A DNA stretch of 41,214 bases, from positions 1 to 41,214 of the forward strand of contig PLEX01000217.1 of assembly GCA_003136575.1 (NCBI GenBank), in the 5' to 3' direction. The DNA comes from Bryobacterales bacterium. GTDB taxonomy: Bacteria > Acidobacteriota > Terriglobia > Bryobacterales > Bryobacteraceae. Of the stretch, positions 15,828-24,274 are shown piece after piece. How positions within the stretch are numbered: position 1 is the stretch's first letter; each line of letters opens with the position of its first letter. The translations under genes and the position numbers were made by a program. Under the pieces are notes generated by a model. The model did not search any database and was not told where the DNA came from. It saw only the letters and a list, made by a program, of their open reading frames with translations.

Positions 15828-18800
15828 TTAGTAAGTGAACCGGAGCGTCAGCTGAATCCTGCGGTTTCCCGTGACCCCGCCGCCGCCCAGTCCCTGTCCG
15901 GTACTGACCGAACTGATCGATTCGCCGAAGAACGGAGAGTTCAGGCTTCCGATCGGATTTGCCAGGTTGACGTGATTGAAGATGTTCGTCGCCTGCAGCG
16001 TCAGCCCCAGCGTGTACTTATGGTTGCCGCCGCCAACGTTGCCGAAGCCGCCGAATCCACCCGGTCCGCCGCCACCGCCGAAGCCGCCGGGACCGCCGCC
16101 TCGTCCACCACCGCCACCGCCAGGTCCACCACCGCCAGGCCCACCGCCGCCGGGAGGAGGTCCACCGCCACCGGGACCACCCGGCCCACCGCCGCCCATC
16201 ATCTGCGGATTCACGTTCCGCTTTTCACCCCAGCCCCAGCTGCGCGTAAAGCGCATATCCACGCGCCACTGGTCGGGACCGTTGCCGTAATTGATCGGAA
16301 TCGTGGTCGCTCCGGCGCCCGGGGCGATGTTGAAATTCCCGAAAGCCGTGCATTTAATATTGCCCCCGCACGTGGCGCCCGCGGGAGCAAACGAAGGCCT
16401 GTCGTTATTGATGCCGTCGCCGTTGTAATCGATGCCCGAAGTAATATTGAACGGAGTTGAGGAATTGATCGAGAGGATCGGCGATGCCGTCCATCCGTAC
16501 GGCAGCCCCAATGTGCCGAAAAGATTGATCCGGTTCGTCGGTATTGCTGCCCGGCCCCAATCCGCATTTGTGTTGTATTCGTTGCTCGGAAAACCGTTTG
16601 TGTTGGTGTGGTAATCGCTCCAGGCATAGAATCCATTGAGCGATATGTGGCTGTTCACCCGCGAATTCACGCTGGTAATAACCTGCAACTGTTTATACAG
16701 CCCCGAGTCTTCGTAGAGATAGATATAGCCCTGGCCGGGATATGGCAGCACTCCGCCGGATTGGGTCAGGGGGTTGTAAGTGCCCGGAAGCGGCGCGTTG
16801 ATCTGCCGCTCGCGGAGATCGCGCACGCCACGTGTATCGGTCACGTTTAGAGTGAGTGTCGTGCGGCCAGGCAGCGCCCGTTCGATCGACGCGGCGTTCT
16901 GGAGCATGGAAGAGGCCTTCAGATTCGGATCGACCTCGTAGATCGCTTGCGTGGATGTCTGCAACAGTGAAAGCGGCGGCATCCCCGTCGGCGTGCCGAA
17001 GTACGAGAGCGCCTGATAAGCCGCCGTGCCCGACGCGGAAATGATGTCGTAGTTCTGCTGTCCGTTGCCGTTATAGCGGATCGTATTCAAAACGTCGTTC
17101 AGCGGGAATCGATAGTAGAACAAACCCGATCCTCCGCGCAGAACCGTCTTGCTGGTCTTCCCCGGCTTCGCGCCCGGCGCCCAAGACGCCGCGAGGCGCG
17201 GAGCGATATCGGCTTTGTCGCTGATGTTGGTTTGCGTCTCAAAACGCAGCCCGCCGCTCAACGTGAAGTTCGGCCGCACGCGCCAGTCGTCCTGCGCGAA
17301 GACGCTCGCGTCGAACTGCTTCTTGGCGAACTGGGTCGGACCGGCGTTCAGCGTGTAAGACGACGGTCCACAGCCTTCGGCGAGAATCGTCGACATCGGA
17401 ACTCCCTGGTCCAGCAGCAATTCCGTCTCCTGGTAAACGTCGAGTGAAGTGGGATTGGAGAAGCTCGAAAGGCAGGGCGCCGTCGCCGAATTCTGCGGCG
17501 TTGTGAACGTATAGGTGCCGTTGAAATTCGACGTGGATTGGGTCGCCAGTTCGCTCTCGCGCAAGCGCGAGCCAAACTTCATCGTGTGCTTGCCCTGCGT
17601 GATCGTGTTATTTTCCTGAAGCTCGTAACCGCGGTTGCGGTTGTAGTTATCGGCCGTGTTGCCGCCCGCGGTGAAAGCGCTCGCTACGTTTATCGTGGGG
17701 CCGCCAAAGCCGGAAGCCGAGGTGTTTTGCCTCTGATCGTTGAACTGAAACAGAATCTCGTTCACCGATTTTGTCCCGATGACCATCGTTTCCGTCGCCT
17801 GAACGGTCGTGAACTTATTCACTCCATAGTTGACCTGCGAAGGCAGACTGAACCCGCCGACTCCGTTCTCGTTCGATCCGCTGCTGCGCATGTAGCGCAT
17901 GACAAGTGTGTTATTGGGATTAATCGCGTAATCGATGCGGGGATTAATCGAATAACTCTTCGACGGCGTGGCGTAAGTCGCGTTGTAAGAGGTCTGCGCC
18001 AGAGTCGTGGGATTCAGCGTCTCAGCGTTGATCAGCTGACTGGTGTTGAAATTGCGTTCACTGAGATCGAGAAACCAAGAGAGTTTCTTCCCCAACGGCC
18101 CGCTGACGTTGCCCGAGATCTGGCGATTGTTGTAGTTGGGCATCGCGCCCTGAACGAAGGGGTTGCGCGTATCGAGATCGTGGTCTCCGAAGGTGAAGAA
18201 CGCGCTGGCGTGATAGCTGTCGGTTCCGGGCTTGGTGAAAATCTGAATGCGGCCGAAACCCGGGCTGTCGAACTCCGACGCGAACGGATTGGAATTGATG
18301 CGAATTTCGCGGATCGAGCTCTTGGGCGGCAACTGGCCGCCGCTGAAGCCATCGACAAAGATCTGCGGGCCGTTCGGACCGGCGGCGGGACCAGCCATGG
18401 CTTCGAGCTGCGCCTGAAGATCGTCCGGGTCGTCCGGCAGAGCGTCCATCTCTTCCTGAGAGAGCACGATCGCTCCCGCGTTGGCCGATGGGTCGACGTT
18501 GACTGCGCCAACCGCGCCGGAAGTTACGTCCACCTGAGCGGCGGAAGCTTCAATTTGCAGCGCGGTTTCAAGCGGACTCGCCTGCCCGCTCGTCACTGCG
18601 ACGTTCGTTTGCGTGGCTGCGACAAATCCGGGCGCCGTGATGCGAACCGTGTACTGGCCGGCGGGGAGACTGATCGTGTACTGGCCACTGCCGTCCGTCT
18701 TCTCGTCGCGGGTTTGCCCAGCGCCGGTAACGTGAACGGCGGCGTTGGGGACAACCGCGGCCGAAGGGTCCTTGACCGTGCCTTTAATGGTGCCGACACC

Positions 18801-18887
18801 TTGTGCTTGCGCTAATTGTGATGAAATTGCAAAAAAAACCGCCAACGCGGACAATAATCCTGTTTTTCGTGTGAATACGTTTGACAT
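15828..18887 (-). CDS. Oar-like TonB-dependent receptor with glycine-rich insert (1019 aa)
   Basis: The start is the ATG at 18887, beginning MSNVFTRKTGLLSALAVFFA with a signal ending near AQAQG. Residues of about 30-125 are a carboxypeptidase-regulatory-like domain (GTIKGTVKDPSAAVVPNA, GQYTVRITAPGF). A short plug region follows (LPDDPDDLQAQLEAMAGPAA, PQIFVDGFSGGQLPP, FDSPGFGRIQIFTKPG), then a long barrel ending RRIQLTLRFTY. Between about residues 893 and 955 it carries an almost pure Gly/Pro run not expected inside a barrel strand. The LPDDPDDLxxxLxxMAGP form marks a subgroup I associate with Acidobacteria. A GATGAA-AA-TTCATC palindrome (18987-19000) lies upstream and could be regulatory. Ligand unknown. 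Confidence 0.92.
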   Translation of the reverse strand: MSNVFTRKTGLLSALAVFFAISSQLAQAQGVGTIKGTVKDPSAAVVPNAAVHVTGAGQTRDEKTDGSGQYTISLPAGQYTVRITAPGFVAATQTNVAVTSGQASPLETALQIEASAAQVDVTSGAVGAVNVDPSANAGAIVLSQEEMDALPDDPDDLQAQLEAMAGPAAGPNGPQIFVDGFSGGQLPPKSSIREIRINSNPFASEFDSPGFGRIQIFTKPGTDSYHASAFFTFGDHDLDTRNPFVQGAMPNYNNRQISGNVSGPLGKKLSWFLDLSERNFNTSQLINAETLNPTTLAQTSYNATYATPSKSYSINPRIDYAINPNNTLVMRYMRSSGSNENGVGGFSLPSQVNYGVNKFTTVQATETMVIGTKSVNEILFQFNDQRQNTSASGFGGPTINVASAFTAGGNTADNYNRNRGYELQENNTITQGKHTMKFGSRLRESELATQSTSNFNGTYTFTTPQNSATAPCLSSFSNPTSLDVYQETELLLDQGVPMSTILAEGCGPSSYTLNAGPTQFAKKQFDASVFAQDDWRVRPNFTLSGGLRFETQTNISDKADIAPRLAASWAPGAKPGKTSKTVLRGGSGLFYYRFPLNDVLNTIRYNGNGQQNYDIISASGTAAYQALSYFGTPTGMPPLSLLQTSTQAIYEVDPNLKASSMLQNAASIERALPGRTTLTLNVTDTRGVRDLRERQINAPLPGTYNPLTQSGGVLPYPGQGYIYLYEDSGLYKQLQVITSVNSRVNSHISLNGFYAWSDYHTNTNGFPSNEYNTNADWGRAAIPTNRINLFGTLGLPYGWTASPILSINSSTPFNITSGIDYNGDGINNDRPSFAPAGATCGGNIKCTAFGNFNIAPGAGATTIPINYGNGPDQWRVDMRFTRSWGWGEKRNVNPQMMGGGGPGGPGGGGPPPGGGGPGGGGPGGGGGGRGGGPGGFGGGGGPGGFGGFGNVGGGNHKYTLGLTLQATNIFNHVNLANPIGSLNSPFFGESISSVSTGQGLGGGGVTGNRRIQLTLRFTY
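16021..16206 (-). repeat. Low-complexity Gly/Pro-coding tract in the second receptor
   Basis: A GGN/CCN-rich stretch encoding about 62 residues of mostly Gly with Pro, Phe and Arg (GGGGPGG, PPPGGGG, GGRGGGPGGFGG units). It is imperfectly repetitive at the DNA level and so prone to slippage. It falls near the barrel's C-terminal strands and probably forms an extended surface or periplasmic loop. Confidence 0.8.
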
Positions 18888-19129
18888 GAGTTTTATCTTG
18901 TGTTTCCGTACGTTTGGGAACGGCGCCAGATGAAGCAAGCTACTCGGCCTCAATCGCCGGGCCGCGTAAAATCGGCGTGGGAATGAGATGAAAATTCATC
19001 GATCACCCTCATGCTTCGAAGTCTAACGCAAACCGATATTGCCGCTGGTAAAGGATGGTAAGCGTGTGTATCCGTTCGTAAGATCCCACGCTTTCCGCCG
19101 CTTCTGCGGCCGGAAACTTCATGAAGCCA

Positions 19130-19158
19130 TTGCCTTTCTATTTTCATCCGGGTATAAT
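19130..19158 (+). promoter_or_regulatory. Putative sigma70 promoter of the DUF2239 gene
   Basis: TTGCCT (19130-19135), a 17-base spacer and a consensus TATAAT (19153-19158) precede AAGAGG (19174-19179) and the ATG codons at 19183/19186. This is the best sigma70 match I noticed in the window. Confidence 0.6.
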
Positions 19159-19182
19159 TAGTCCGAGGGCGGCAAGAGGCTT

Positions 19183-19767
19183 ATGATGATACTTCAGAAC
19201 AGAACTGTAACGGCTTTTGAGGGTAGTAGAAGGATCGCATCCGGTCCGCTGGCGATGGTGGCCCTTAGAGCGACCGAAGTGGTTGCTCGGGGCGAGACCG
19301 GACCGGTCCTGATCTTCGACGACCTGACCGGAGAGCAGGTTGACGCGGATCTTCGTGGATTGCCGGAGTCAGCAGCCGAAGTACCGGCGCAGCCGATGCC
19401 GGATGACTCCGCCGAAGTGCGTGGCCGGGGGCGACCGAAGCTGGGTGTCGTGGCGCGTGAGGTCACGCTGTTGCCCCGACACTGGGAATGGCTGGGCGAG
19501 CAGCGAGGCGGCGCGTCCGCTGTGTTGAGAAAGCTGGTGGAGCAGGCGCGGAAGGACAGCGTTGCGGCAGATACGATCCGGCGTGGACGCGAAGCGTTGT
19601 ACCGCTTTATCACGACGATTGCCGGCAACGAGCCTGGTTATGAAGACGCGATTCGCGCTCTGTTTCGGGGTGATGCTTCCGGCTTCGCCGGGAGGATTGC
19701 CAGCTGGCCGCCGGATGTGCGGGAACACGCGCAGCGCCTGGCATCCGGCGCGTTCGGTGAGTTGTAA
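19183..19767 (+). CDS. DUF2239 family protein (194 aa)
   Basis: The features match DUF2239 proteins: N-terminal TVTAFEGSRRIASGPLAMVA, LIFDDLTGEQVDADLRG, a linker, then the conserved GRPKLGVVAREVTLLPRHWE. The C-terminal half is helical (SAVLRKLVEQARKD, YRFITTIAGNEPGYEDAIRA, WPPDVREHAQRL). Function of the family is not established; the LGVVAREVTLLPRHW segment with basic surroundings suggests DNA binding, which is inference. ATG codons at 19183 and 19186 both fit; AAGAGG is better spaced for 19186. Confidence 0.9.
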   Translation: MMILQNRTVTAFEGSRRIASGPLAMVALRATEVVARGETGPVLIFDDLTGEQVDADLRGLPESAAEVPAQPMPDDSAEVRGRGRPKLGVVAREVTLLPRHWEWLGEQRGGASAVLRKLVEQARKDSVAADTIRRGREALYRFITTIAGNEPGYEDAIRALFRGDASGFAGRIASWPPDVREHAQRLASGAFGEL

Positions 19768-19835
19768 CGGACCGCACGGCGGCGACACACATCCGCAACG
19801 AATTTCGTGATAGCGTAGAAATCGGAGTCGATTAA

Positions 19836-20954
19836 ATGAGACGCCTTTTCGCTATTCTCGTCGCGACGCTCCCACTGGCGGCCTATGCACAGACCGCCAA
19901 TCCCGTTGCGCCGCCTTCGGACCCGCTCGAACTGGTCACAGGCGCGGCACAGCCCGTGACGACGGTCGAGCAGCGCGCGGCAACCGTTGCGCTGTTGAAC
20001 CGCGCCGCCGAGCAGTACGCTATGCATTCCAAAGGCACGCCGGCGCACATCCTGCAGATCTCATTCAACGCCACGGCATCCACGCTGTTCCCGGGAGGCG
20101 CGGGGCAGCTGCGGGAAACGTGGATCTCCGGCCAGAACTGGCGCTGGGAGGCCACTCTCGGCAACTACTCGCTGCTGCGTATCAGTTCAAACGGCGTGGC
20201 GTACGACCAACAAGCTCCGCAAGCCATTCCGCTGCGGCTGAAGATGCTGGCGAACACCGTGTTCGCTCCGCTGCAGTTCACGGCGCCACGGGTTGCGGCC
20301 ATGCGGACGGCTTCCGTCACGTGGAAGGGCGCCCAGATTACCTGCGTGCTTCTCGCGCCATCCGGCTCGGCGCAGGATTCCGCAGCCGCCAAAGCGGGAC
20401 GGCAGTGGAACGAAAGCGAATTCTGCGTCGACCCGGCGACCGGACTGCTGGATGTTTACTCCGAAATCCCCGGATACTACGCAATCTACGATTACACGAA
20501 TGCGCTGAAGTTCCACGACCGCACGCTGCCGGGCGCGGTAACGATCAGCGAAAACGGGACGGCCGCGGTGCAGGCGCAGCTTACAAGCATCGCGGACACC
20601 GACGCGACAAATATGACGCCGTACACGCCGACGGCGCAAATGATTTCGCAGGGTCCGGCGGTCGTCTTGTTCGCGCCTATGCAGATGACCAGGATGGTGC
20701 CATCGCCGAGCATGCAGCCAGGTTCGGCGATCGAACCGGCGATTGTTCACGTCACTCTCGACGAGCAGGGACACGTGCAGGAATCGGAATTACTGCAAAC
20801 CACCGGATTGAGTTCGCAGGCTCTGGCGCTGGTGACGGGAACGAAACTGTGGCCCGCGCCCCAGACCAGCGGTACCCCGCCACGCCAGCGGGAAGCGTTC
20901 GTGCGAGTGGAGTTCGTTCCGGCACAGCCTGGCATCGGCCAGTACCTGAATTAG
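19836..20954 (+). CDS. Secreted protein with a TonB C-terminal-like domain (372 aa)
   Basis: The signal peptide is MRRLFAILVATLPLAAYAQ. The middle portion (about 60-250) reads like the LolA-like secreted proteins of Acidobacteria: HILQISFNATAST, GQLRETWISGQNWRWEATLG, SNGVAYDQQ. The C-terminal 90 residues (IEPAIVHVTLDEQGHVQESE, then LALVTGTKLWPAP and REAFVRVEF) resemble the TonB_C fold. There is no N-terminal TonB anchor or energy-transducing region, so it is not a classical TonB. It follows the DUF2239 gene by 68 bases on the same strand. Role unknown. Confidence 0.8.
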   Translation: MRRLFAILVATLPLAAYAQTANPVAPPSDPLELVTGAAQPVTTVEQRAATVALLNRAAEQYAMHSKGTPAHILQISFNATASTLFPGGAGQLRETWISGQNWRWEATLGNYSLLRISSNGVAYDQQAPQAIPLRLKMLANTVFAPLQFTAPRVAAMRTASVTWKGAQITCVLLAPSGSAQDSAAAKAGRQWNESEFCVDPATGLLDVYSEIPGYYAIYDYTNALKFHDRTLPGAVTISENGTAAVQAQLTSIADTDATNMTPYTPTAQMISQGPAVVLFAPMQMTRMVPSPSMQPGSAIEPAIVHVTLDEQGHVQESELLQTTGLSSQALALVTGTKLWPAPQTSGTPPRQREAFVRVEFVPAQPGIGQYLN

Positions 20955-20970
20955 GACCGCGCCCGACGGC

Positions 20971-20996
20971 TGGCAGGCGAAACCGCCTGCCCCACA
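20971..20996. repeat. Dispersed palindromic hairpin repeat, copy 2
   Basis: The exact reverse complement of the 26-base element at 10538-10563, 17 bases after the stop of the TonB_C-like gene. The 8-bp GGCAGGCG/CGCCTGCC type stem could also act as a transcription stop. Confidence 0.7.
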
Positions 20997-21026
20997 TCAC
21001 TGCCCCCCGATTTCAGCGTTGCTAAC

Positions 21027-21062
21027 ATAAAGGTTTCCCCAACCGGTTTCTCCAACCTTTAT
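21027..21062 (+). promoter_or_regulatory. Inverted repeat that includes the cysS start codon
   Basis: ATAAAGGTT (21027-21035) and AACCTTTAT (21054-21062) form a perfect 9-bp inverted repeat. The right arm runs into the ATG at 21061-21063. The 18-base loop contains the palindrome AACCGGTT (21041-21048). No Shine-Dalgarno is visible. It could be a start-codon-masking hairpin or a protein-binding site. Confidence 0.5.
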
Positions 21063-22461
21063 GCCCCTGCGTCTCTATAACACGCTGACACAGGAGGTGC
21101 AGCCATTCGCGCCTCTGAACGACAACACGGTCCGCATGTACACCTGCGGACCGACGGTCTACGATTTCGCCCACATCGGTAATTTCCGCACGTTCGTTTT
21201 CTTCGATTTGCTGCGGCGCTGGCTGCGCGCCTCCGGCTTCAAGCTCGATCACGTCATGAACATCACCGACGTGGACGACAAGATCATTCGCAACGCGGTG
21301 GCGCAGAACAAGACGCTCGACGAATACACGGCGATTTACACGAAAGCGTTCCTCGACGATTGCGCCGCGCTGCGCCTCGAAAAGCCGGAACGGCTGGTGC
21401 GGGCGACCGAACACATCAAGGAAATGGCCGATGCGATCCACAAACTGGAGGAGGGCGGCTACACGTATCGCAGCGACGGCTCGGTTTACTTCCGCATCGC
21501 GAAGTTTAAAGATTACGGCAAGCTTTCTCACAACGATTTCAGCGGCATGGTGGCCGGGGCGCGGGTCGACGTGGATAACTACGATAAGGCCGACGCCCGC
21601 GATTTCGCGCTTTGGAAAGCCGCCAAACCAGGCGAGCCGGCGTGGGATACGGAAGCAGGGCACGGGCGGCCGGGCTGGCATATCGAGTGCTCCGTGATGG
21701 CGATTCAATATCTGGGCGCGACGCTCGATCTTCATGCGGGGGGCATCGATCTGGTCTTTCCGCATCACGAAAACGAAATCGCGCAATCGGAGGCGCTCAC
21801 AGGCAAGCCATTCGCGCGCTTCTGGGTGCATTCGGAGTTTCTGCTGGTGGAAGGCCAGAAGATGTCGAAATCGCTGGGGAATTTTTATACCCTGCGCGAT
21901 ATCTTCGCGCGCGGCATCGCGCCGGAAGCCGTGCGCTATCTGCTGGCGTCGGTGCCGTATCGCAAAGCGCTGAACTTCACTTTCGACGGGCTCGCTTCGG
22001 CGAAGACAGCGATCGAACGGCTGCGGAACTTCAAGTTCCGTCTGGATTCGGCGAAGCTTGCCGAAGGCGTCAACGATAAGATCGCGGAGCACGCGGCGGC
22101 GGCGCTGGCCGGTTTCCGCGCCGCGATGGACGACGATCTGAACACCGCGGAAGCGCTCGCGTTCGTGTTCGAATTTCTGCGCGATGCCAACACGGCTCTC
22201 GATGCCGGGGAGTTCATGGAGGGAAATCTGGCGGGGGCGAATGCGCTGCTCGATCAATTCGACGCGGTGTTCGAAGTGCTGAAGCCGACGGCCGCGGCGG
22301 GGGGAATTTCCGAAACGGACATCGAAAACCTGATCGCGGAACGCACGGCGGCGAAGAAAGCGCGGAACTTCGCGCGTTCCGACGAGATTCGTGCGCAATT
22401 GCTCGATGCGGGAGTGGTTATCGAAGATACGAAGGATGGAGTGAGATGGAAAAGAAAGTAA
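21061..22461 (+). CDS. cysS: Cysteinyl-tRNA synthetase
   Basis: A class I aminoacyl-tRNA synthetase that charges tRNA-Cys. The 466-aa length is normal. It begins MPLRLYNTLTQEVQPF, then has YTCGPTVYDFAHIGNFRTF with the first zinc-ligand Cys and the HIGN signature. VMNITDVDDKIIRNA, GRPGWHIECSVMA with a zinc Cys, and FPHHENEIAQSEAL with zinc ligands His/Glu follow. EGQKMSKSLGNFYTL is the ATP-binding KMSKS loop. The C-terminal helical DALR-like part has the usual AARNFARSDEIRAQL-like ending (KARNFARSDEIRAQLLDAG). All active-site motifs are intact. Its 3' end overlaps the next gene by 16 bases, so the two are co-transcribed. Confidence 0.98.
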   Translation: MPLRLYNTLTQEVQPFAPLNDNTVRMYTCGPTVYDFAHIGNFRTFVFFDLLRRWLRASGFKLDHVMNITDVDDKIIRNAVAQNKTLDEYTAIYTKAFLDDCAALRLEKPERLVRATEHIKEMADAIHKLEEGGYTYRSDGSVYFRIAKFKDYGKLSHNDFSGMVAGARVDVDNYDKADARDFALWKAAKPGEPAWDTEAGHGRPGWHIECSVMAIQYLGATLDLHAGGIDLVFPHHENEIAQSEALTGKPFARFWVHSEFLLVEGQKMSKSLGNFYTLRDIFARGIAPEAVRYLLASVPYRKALNFTFDGLASAKTAIERLRNFKFRLDSAKLAEGVNDKIAEHAAAALAGFRAAMDDDLNTAEALAFVFEFLRDANTALDAGEFMEGNLAGANALLDQFDAVFEVLKPTAAAGGISETDIENLIAERTAAKKARNFARSDEIRAQLLDAGVVIEDTKDGVRWKRK

Positions 22462-23651
22462 GCCCGTACTCGCGCGCGGTTCATGCCGGGGACCGGAAGC
22501 GGCCGGACGGAGATGCGCCCGCGTGGATTCCGGTGACGACTCCAATTCACACGGCGGCAAGCTTCTTCTACAGCGACATGAACGATTTGGAACGGGTCTT
22601 CGGCAACGAAATGCCCGGCCAGAGCTACGGCCGCTACGGCAATCCGACCAGCGACGCGCTGGAAGAACTGGTCACGTCGCTCGAGGGCGGCGCGGGGTCG
22701 CTTGCGTGTGCCACCGGTATGGCCGCGGTTCATATGGCGATCAGCACGGCGCTGATGGATCGGCGGAAAACCATCGTTGCGCAGAGTCTGCTGTATGGCG
22801 CGACGCTCGGCATGCTGGCGAAGGTTTTCGAGCCAGCGGGCGTGGAGGTCGTTTACGTCGATTTCTGCGACGAAACGGCTGCGGAAGCGGCTATCTCGAA
22901 GCATCGGCCGGGCGCGATCGTGATGGAAACGATCTGCAACCCGTTGTTGCGAGTTCCGGCTCTCGATCGCGTCGGCGCGATGGCGCGGGCGGCGGATGCG
23001 CCGCTGATCGTGGATAACACCTTCGCCACGCCGCTGATTATCAGGCCGTTCGAGCATGGCGCGTCGTTCGTGGTTCACAGCCTGACGAAGTACCTTTCCG
23101 GGCACGGCGACATTATGGGCGGCATCGTGCTGACCGACGAGGCGAGCCTGGGGCCGTTGCGCGCTTTGTCGCGGACGGTCGGGTTTACGCTGGGGCCGTT
23201 CGAATGTTATCTCGCGATGCGCGGCATCAAGACCTTCCCGTTGCGGATGGAGCGGCAATGCGCGAATGCGAAGACGGTGGCCGAGTGGCTGGCGACGCAT
23301 TCGGCCGTTGCGCGGGTTTACTTCCCCGCCGATCCGGCGCACCCCGACGCGGGGAATATCCGCCGGCTGTTTGCGGATGGCCTGTTCGGCGGAATGGTCA
23401 GTTTCGAATTGAAGGACGCGGGACGCGAGCAGGTGTTCCGCATGATGAATGCGCTGCGGATGGTGGTTCCGGCAACATCGCTGGGCGACGTTCACAGCAT
23501 GATGCTCTATCCGGCGATGGCGTCGCACCGCGATATCGCGCCGAAGCATCGCGCACGGCTGGGAATTCACGATAACCTGGTGCGGCTGTCGGTGGGGATC
23601 GAGGCGGTGGAGGATATCATCGCGGATCTGGATCAGGCGTTGCGGGCGTAG
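22446..23651 (+). CDS. PLP-dependent Cys/Met-metabolism enzyme (cystathionine gamma-synthase/lyase or related)
   Basis: 401 aa of the Cys/Met metabolism PLP family. It has RAVHAGDRKRPDG, PIHTAASFFY, YGRYGNPTSDALEELV (phosphate/substrate contacts), GMAAVHMAIST, LIVDNTFATPLII with the PLP-ring Asp, and VHSLTKYLSGHGD with the Schiff-base Lys (about residue 215). RMVVPATSLGDVHSMMLYPA and VRLSVGIEAVEDIIADLDQAL close it. Whether it is gamma-synthase, gamma-lyase, methionine gamma-lyase or O-acylhomoserine sulfhydrylase cannot be decided by eye. Overlap with cysS ties it to cysteine supply. The start ATG at 22446 lies inside the cysS end. Confidence 0.93.
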   Translation: MEKKVSPYSRAVHAGDRKRPDGDAPAWIPVTTPIHTAASFFYSDMNDLERVFGNEMPGQSYGRYGNPTSDALEELVTSLEGGAGSLACATGMAAVHMAISTALMDRRKTIVAQSLLYGATLGMLAKVFEPAGVEVVYVDFCDETAAEAAISKHRPGAIVMETICNPLLRVPALDRVGAMARAADAPLIVDNTFATPLIIRPFEHGASFVVHSLTKYLSGHGDIMGGIVLTDEASLGPLRALSRTVGFTLGPFECYLAMRGIKTFPLRMERQCANAKTVAEWLATHSAVARVYFPADPAHPDAGNIRRLFADGLFGGMVSFELKDAGREQVFRMMNALRMVVPATSLGDVHSMMLYPAMASHRDIAPKHRARLGIHDNLVRLSVGIEAVEDIIADLDQALRA

Positions 23652-23736
23652 GTGGGGCGCGAACGGGCAGGCTGACAGAGCAAGACTTTTTTGAGCGGCG
23701 CTGCGAGTGCGCAGGAATTTTCCATGTGGCCTACAG

Positions 23737-23925
23737 TCATTCAACCGGATCGCCGAACGGCTTCATGTCCTTCTCAAGGACCGTTTTAGGAAGCTTCCCC
23801 GTGCCGCACAGCATAAACGACCCGAAGTCCTTATACCAATCGCCGTCCGGAGCGCTCGGCGCGGTGCGAACCCACGACTGAAGGGCGGAAAGATCGTCGA
23901 GAGAGATGCGCCAATCATCGACTCT
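23737..23925 (-). pseudogene. Start-less remnant of a small protein gene
   Basis: A minus-strand frame of 62 codons has convincing protein character (DDWRISLDDLSALQSWVRTA, GDWYKDFGSFMLCG, GKLPKTVLEKDMKPFGDPVE). It opens directly after a stop at 23926-23928 and has no in-frame ATG, GTG or TTG until codon 38. The 5' end therefore seems lost by deletion or frameshift; a rare start or a sequencing error is the alternative. It lies downstream of the RHH gene on the same strand. I do not know the family's function. Confidence 0.45.
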
Positions 23926-23959
23926 CTATAACAAATGGCGCCAGACTTCCCGTGGAAGG

Positions 23960-24259
23960 TCAGAAAACTGAATCTTCGGCAATGGAACCCTTCCCGAAGA
24001 TCGCGCGGATCAGATCTTGTCCCGCCTCGTTTTTACGGGCCGGATCGTTTTCGGCAAGAAAGCAGTCATAGGAGGTTTTCAATTGCTGCCTGGCCTCGGC
24101 TTCGGCACGGAGGCCACGTTCGGCCAGAACTACAAGCGCCCGGCTCATGGTCACATGCCGCTCCTTCGCAACACGCCGCACATCCCTTGCCAGCGTTGCA
24201 GGTATCGTGACGCTCTGCCGCACCGACCGTGCCGACACAGGCTTGCTTCTCGTTGCCAT
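23960..24259 (-). CDS. Ribbon-helix-helix (CopG/antitoxin-like) DNA-binding protein (99 aa)
   Basis: After a basic N-terminus (MATRSKPVSARS) comes VRQSVTIPATLARDVRRVAK, a beta strand and first helix in the ribbon-helix-helix pattern. RHVTMSRALVVLAERGLRAE is the second helix. The C-terminal tail (SYDCFLAENDPARKNEAG) could bind a partner, as in antitoxins. No intact toxin gene is adjacent; only the start-less fragment lies downstream. An operator-like inverted repeat 16 bases upstream of the ATG suggests autoregulation. Confidence 0.75.
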   Translation of the reverse strand: MATRSKPVSARSVRQSVTIPATLARDVRRVAKERHVTMSRALVVLAERGLRAEAEARQQLKTSYDCFLAENDPARKNEAGQDLIRAIFGKGSIAEDSVF

Positions 24260-24274
24260 GACCTAAGAATATCA

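Noticed and set aside
17538-18815. A 425-codon plus-strand open frame opposite the second receptor
   Set aside because: Arg/Val-rich shadow without domain features; the minus-strand receptor is certain.
21022-22560. A 512-codon open frame on the minus strand opposite cysS, and a similar 496-codon one at 22254-23744
   Set aside because: Arg/Ala/His-rich with no motifs, and fully antisense to clear cysS and PLP-enzyme genes; a known effect of GC-rich codon use.
23656-23690. Possible further copy of the palindromic repeat (GTGGGGC ... GGGCAGGCTGAC)
   Set aside because: Only the ends resemble the family and the centre does not pair; too weak to list.
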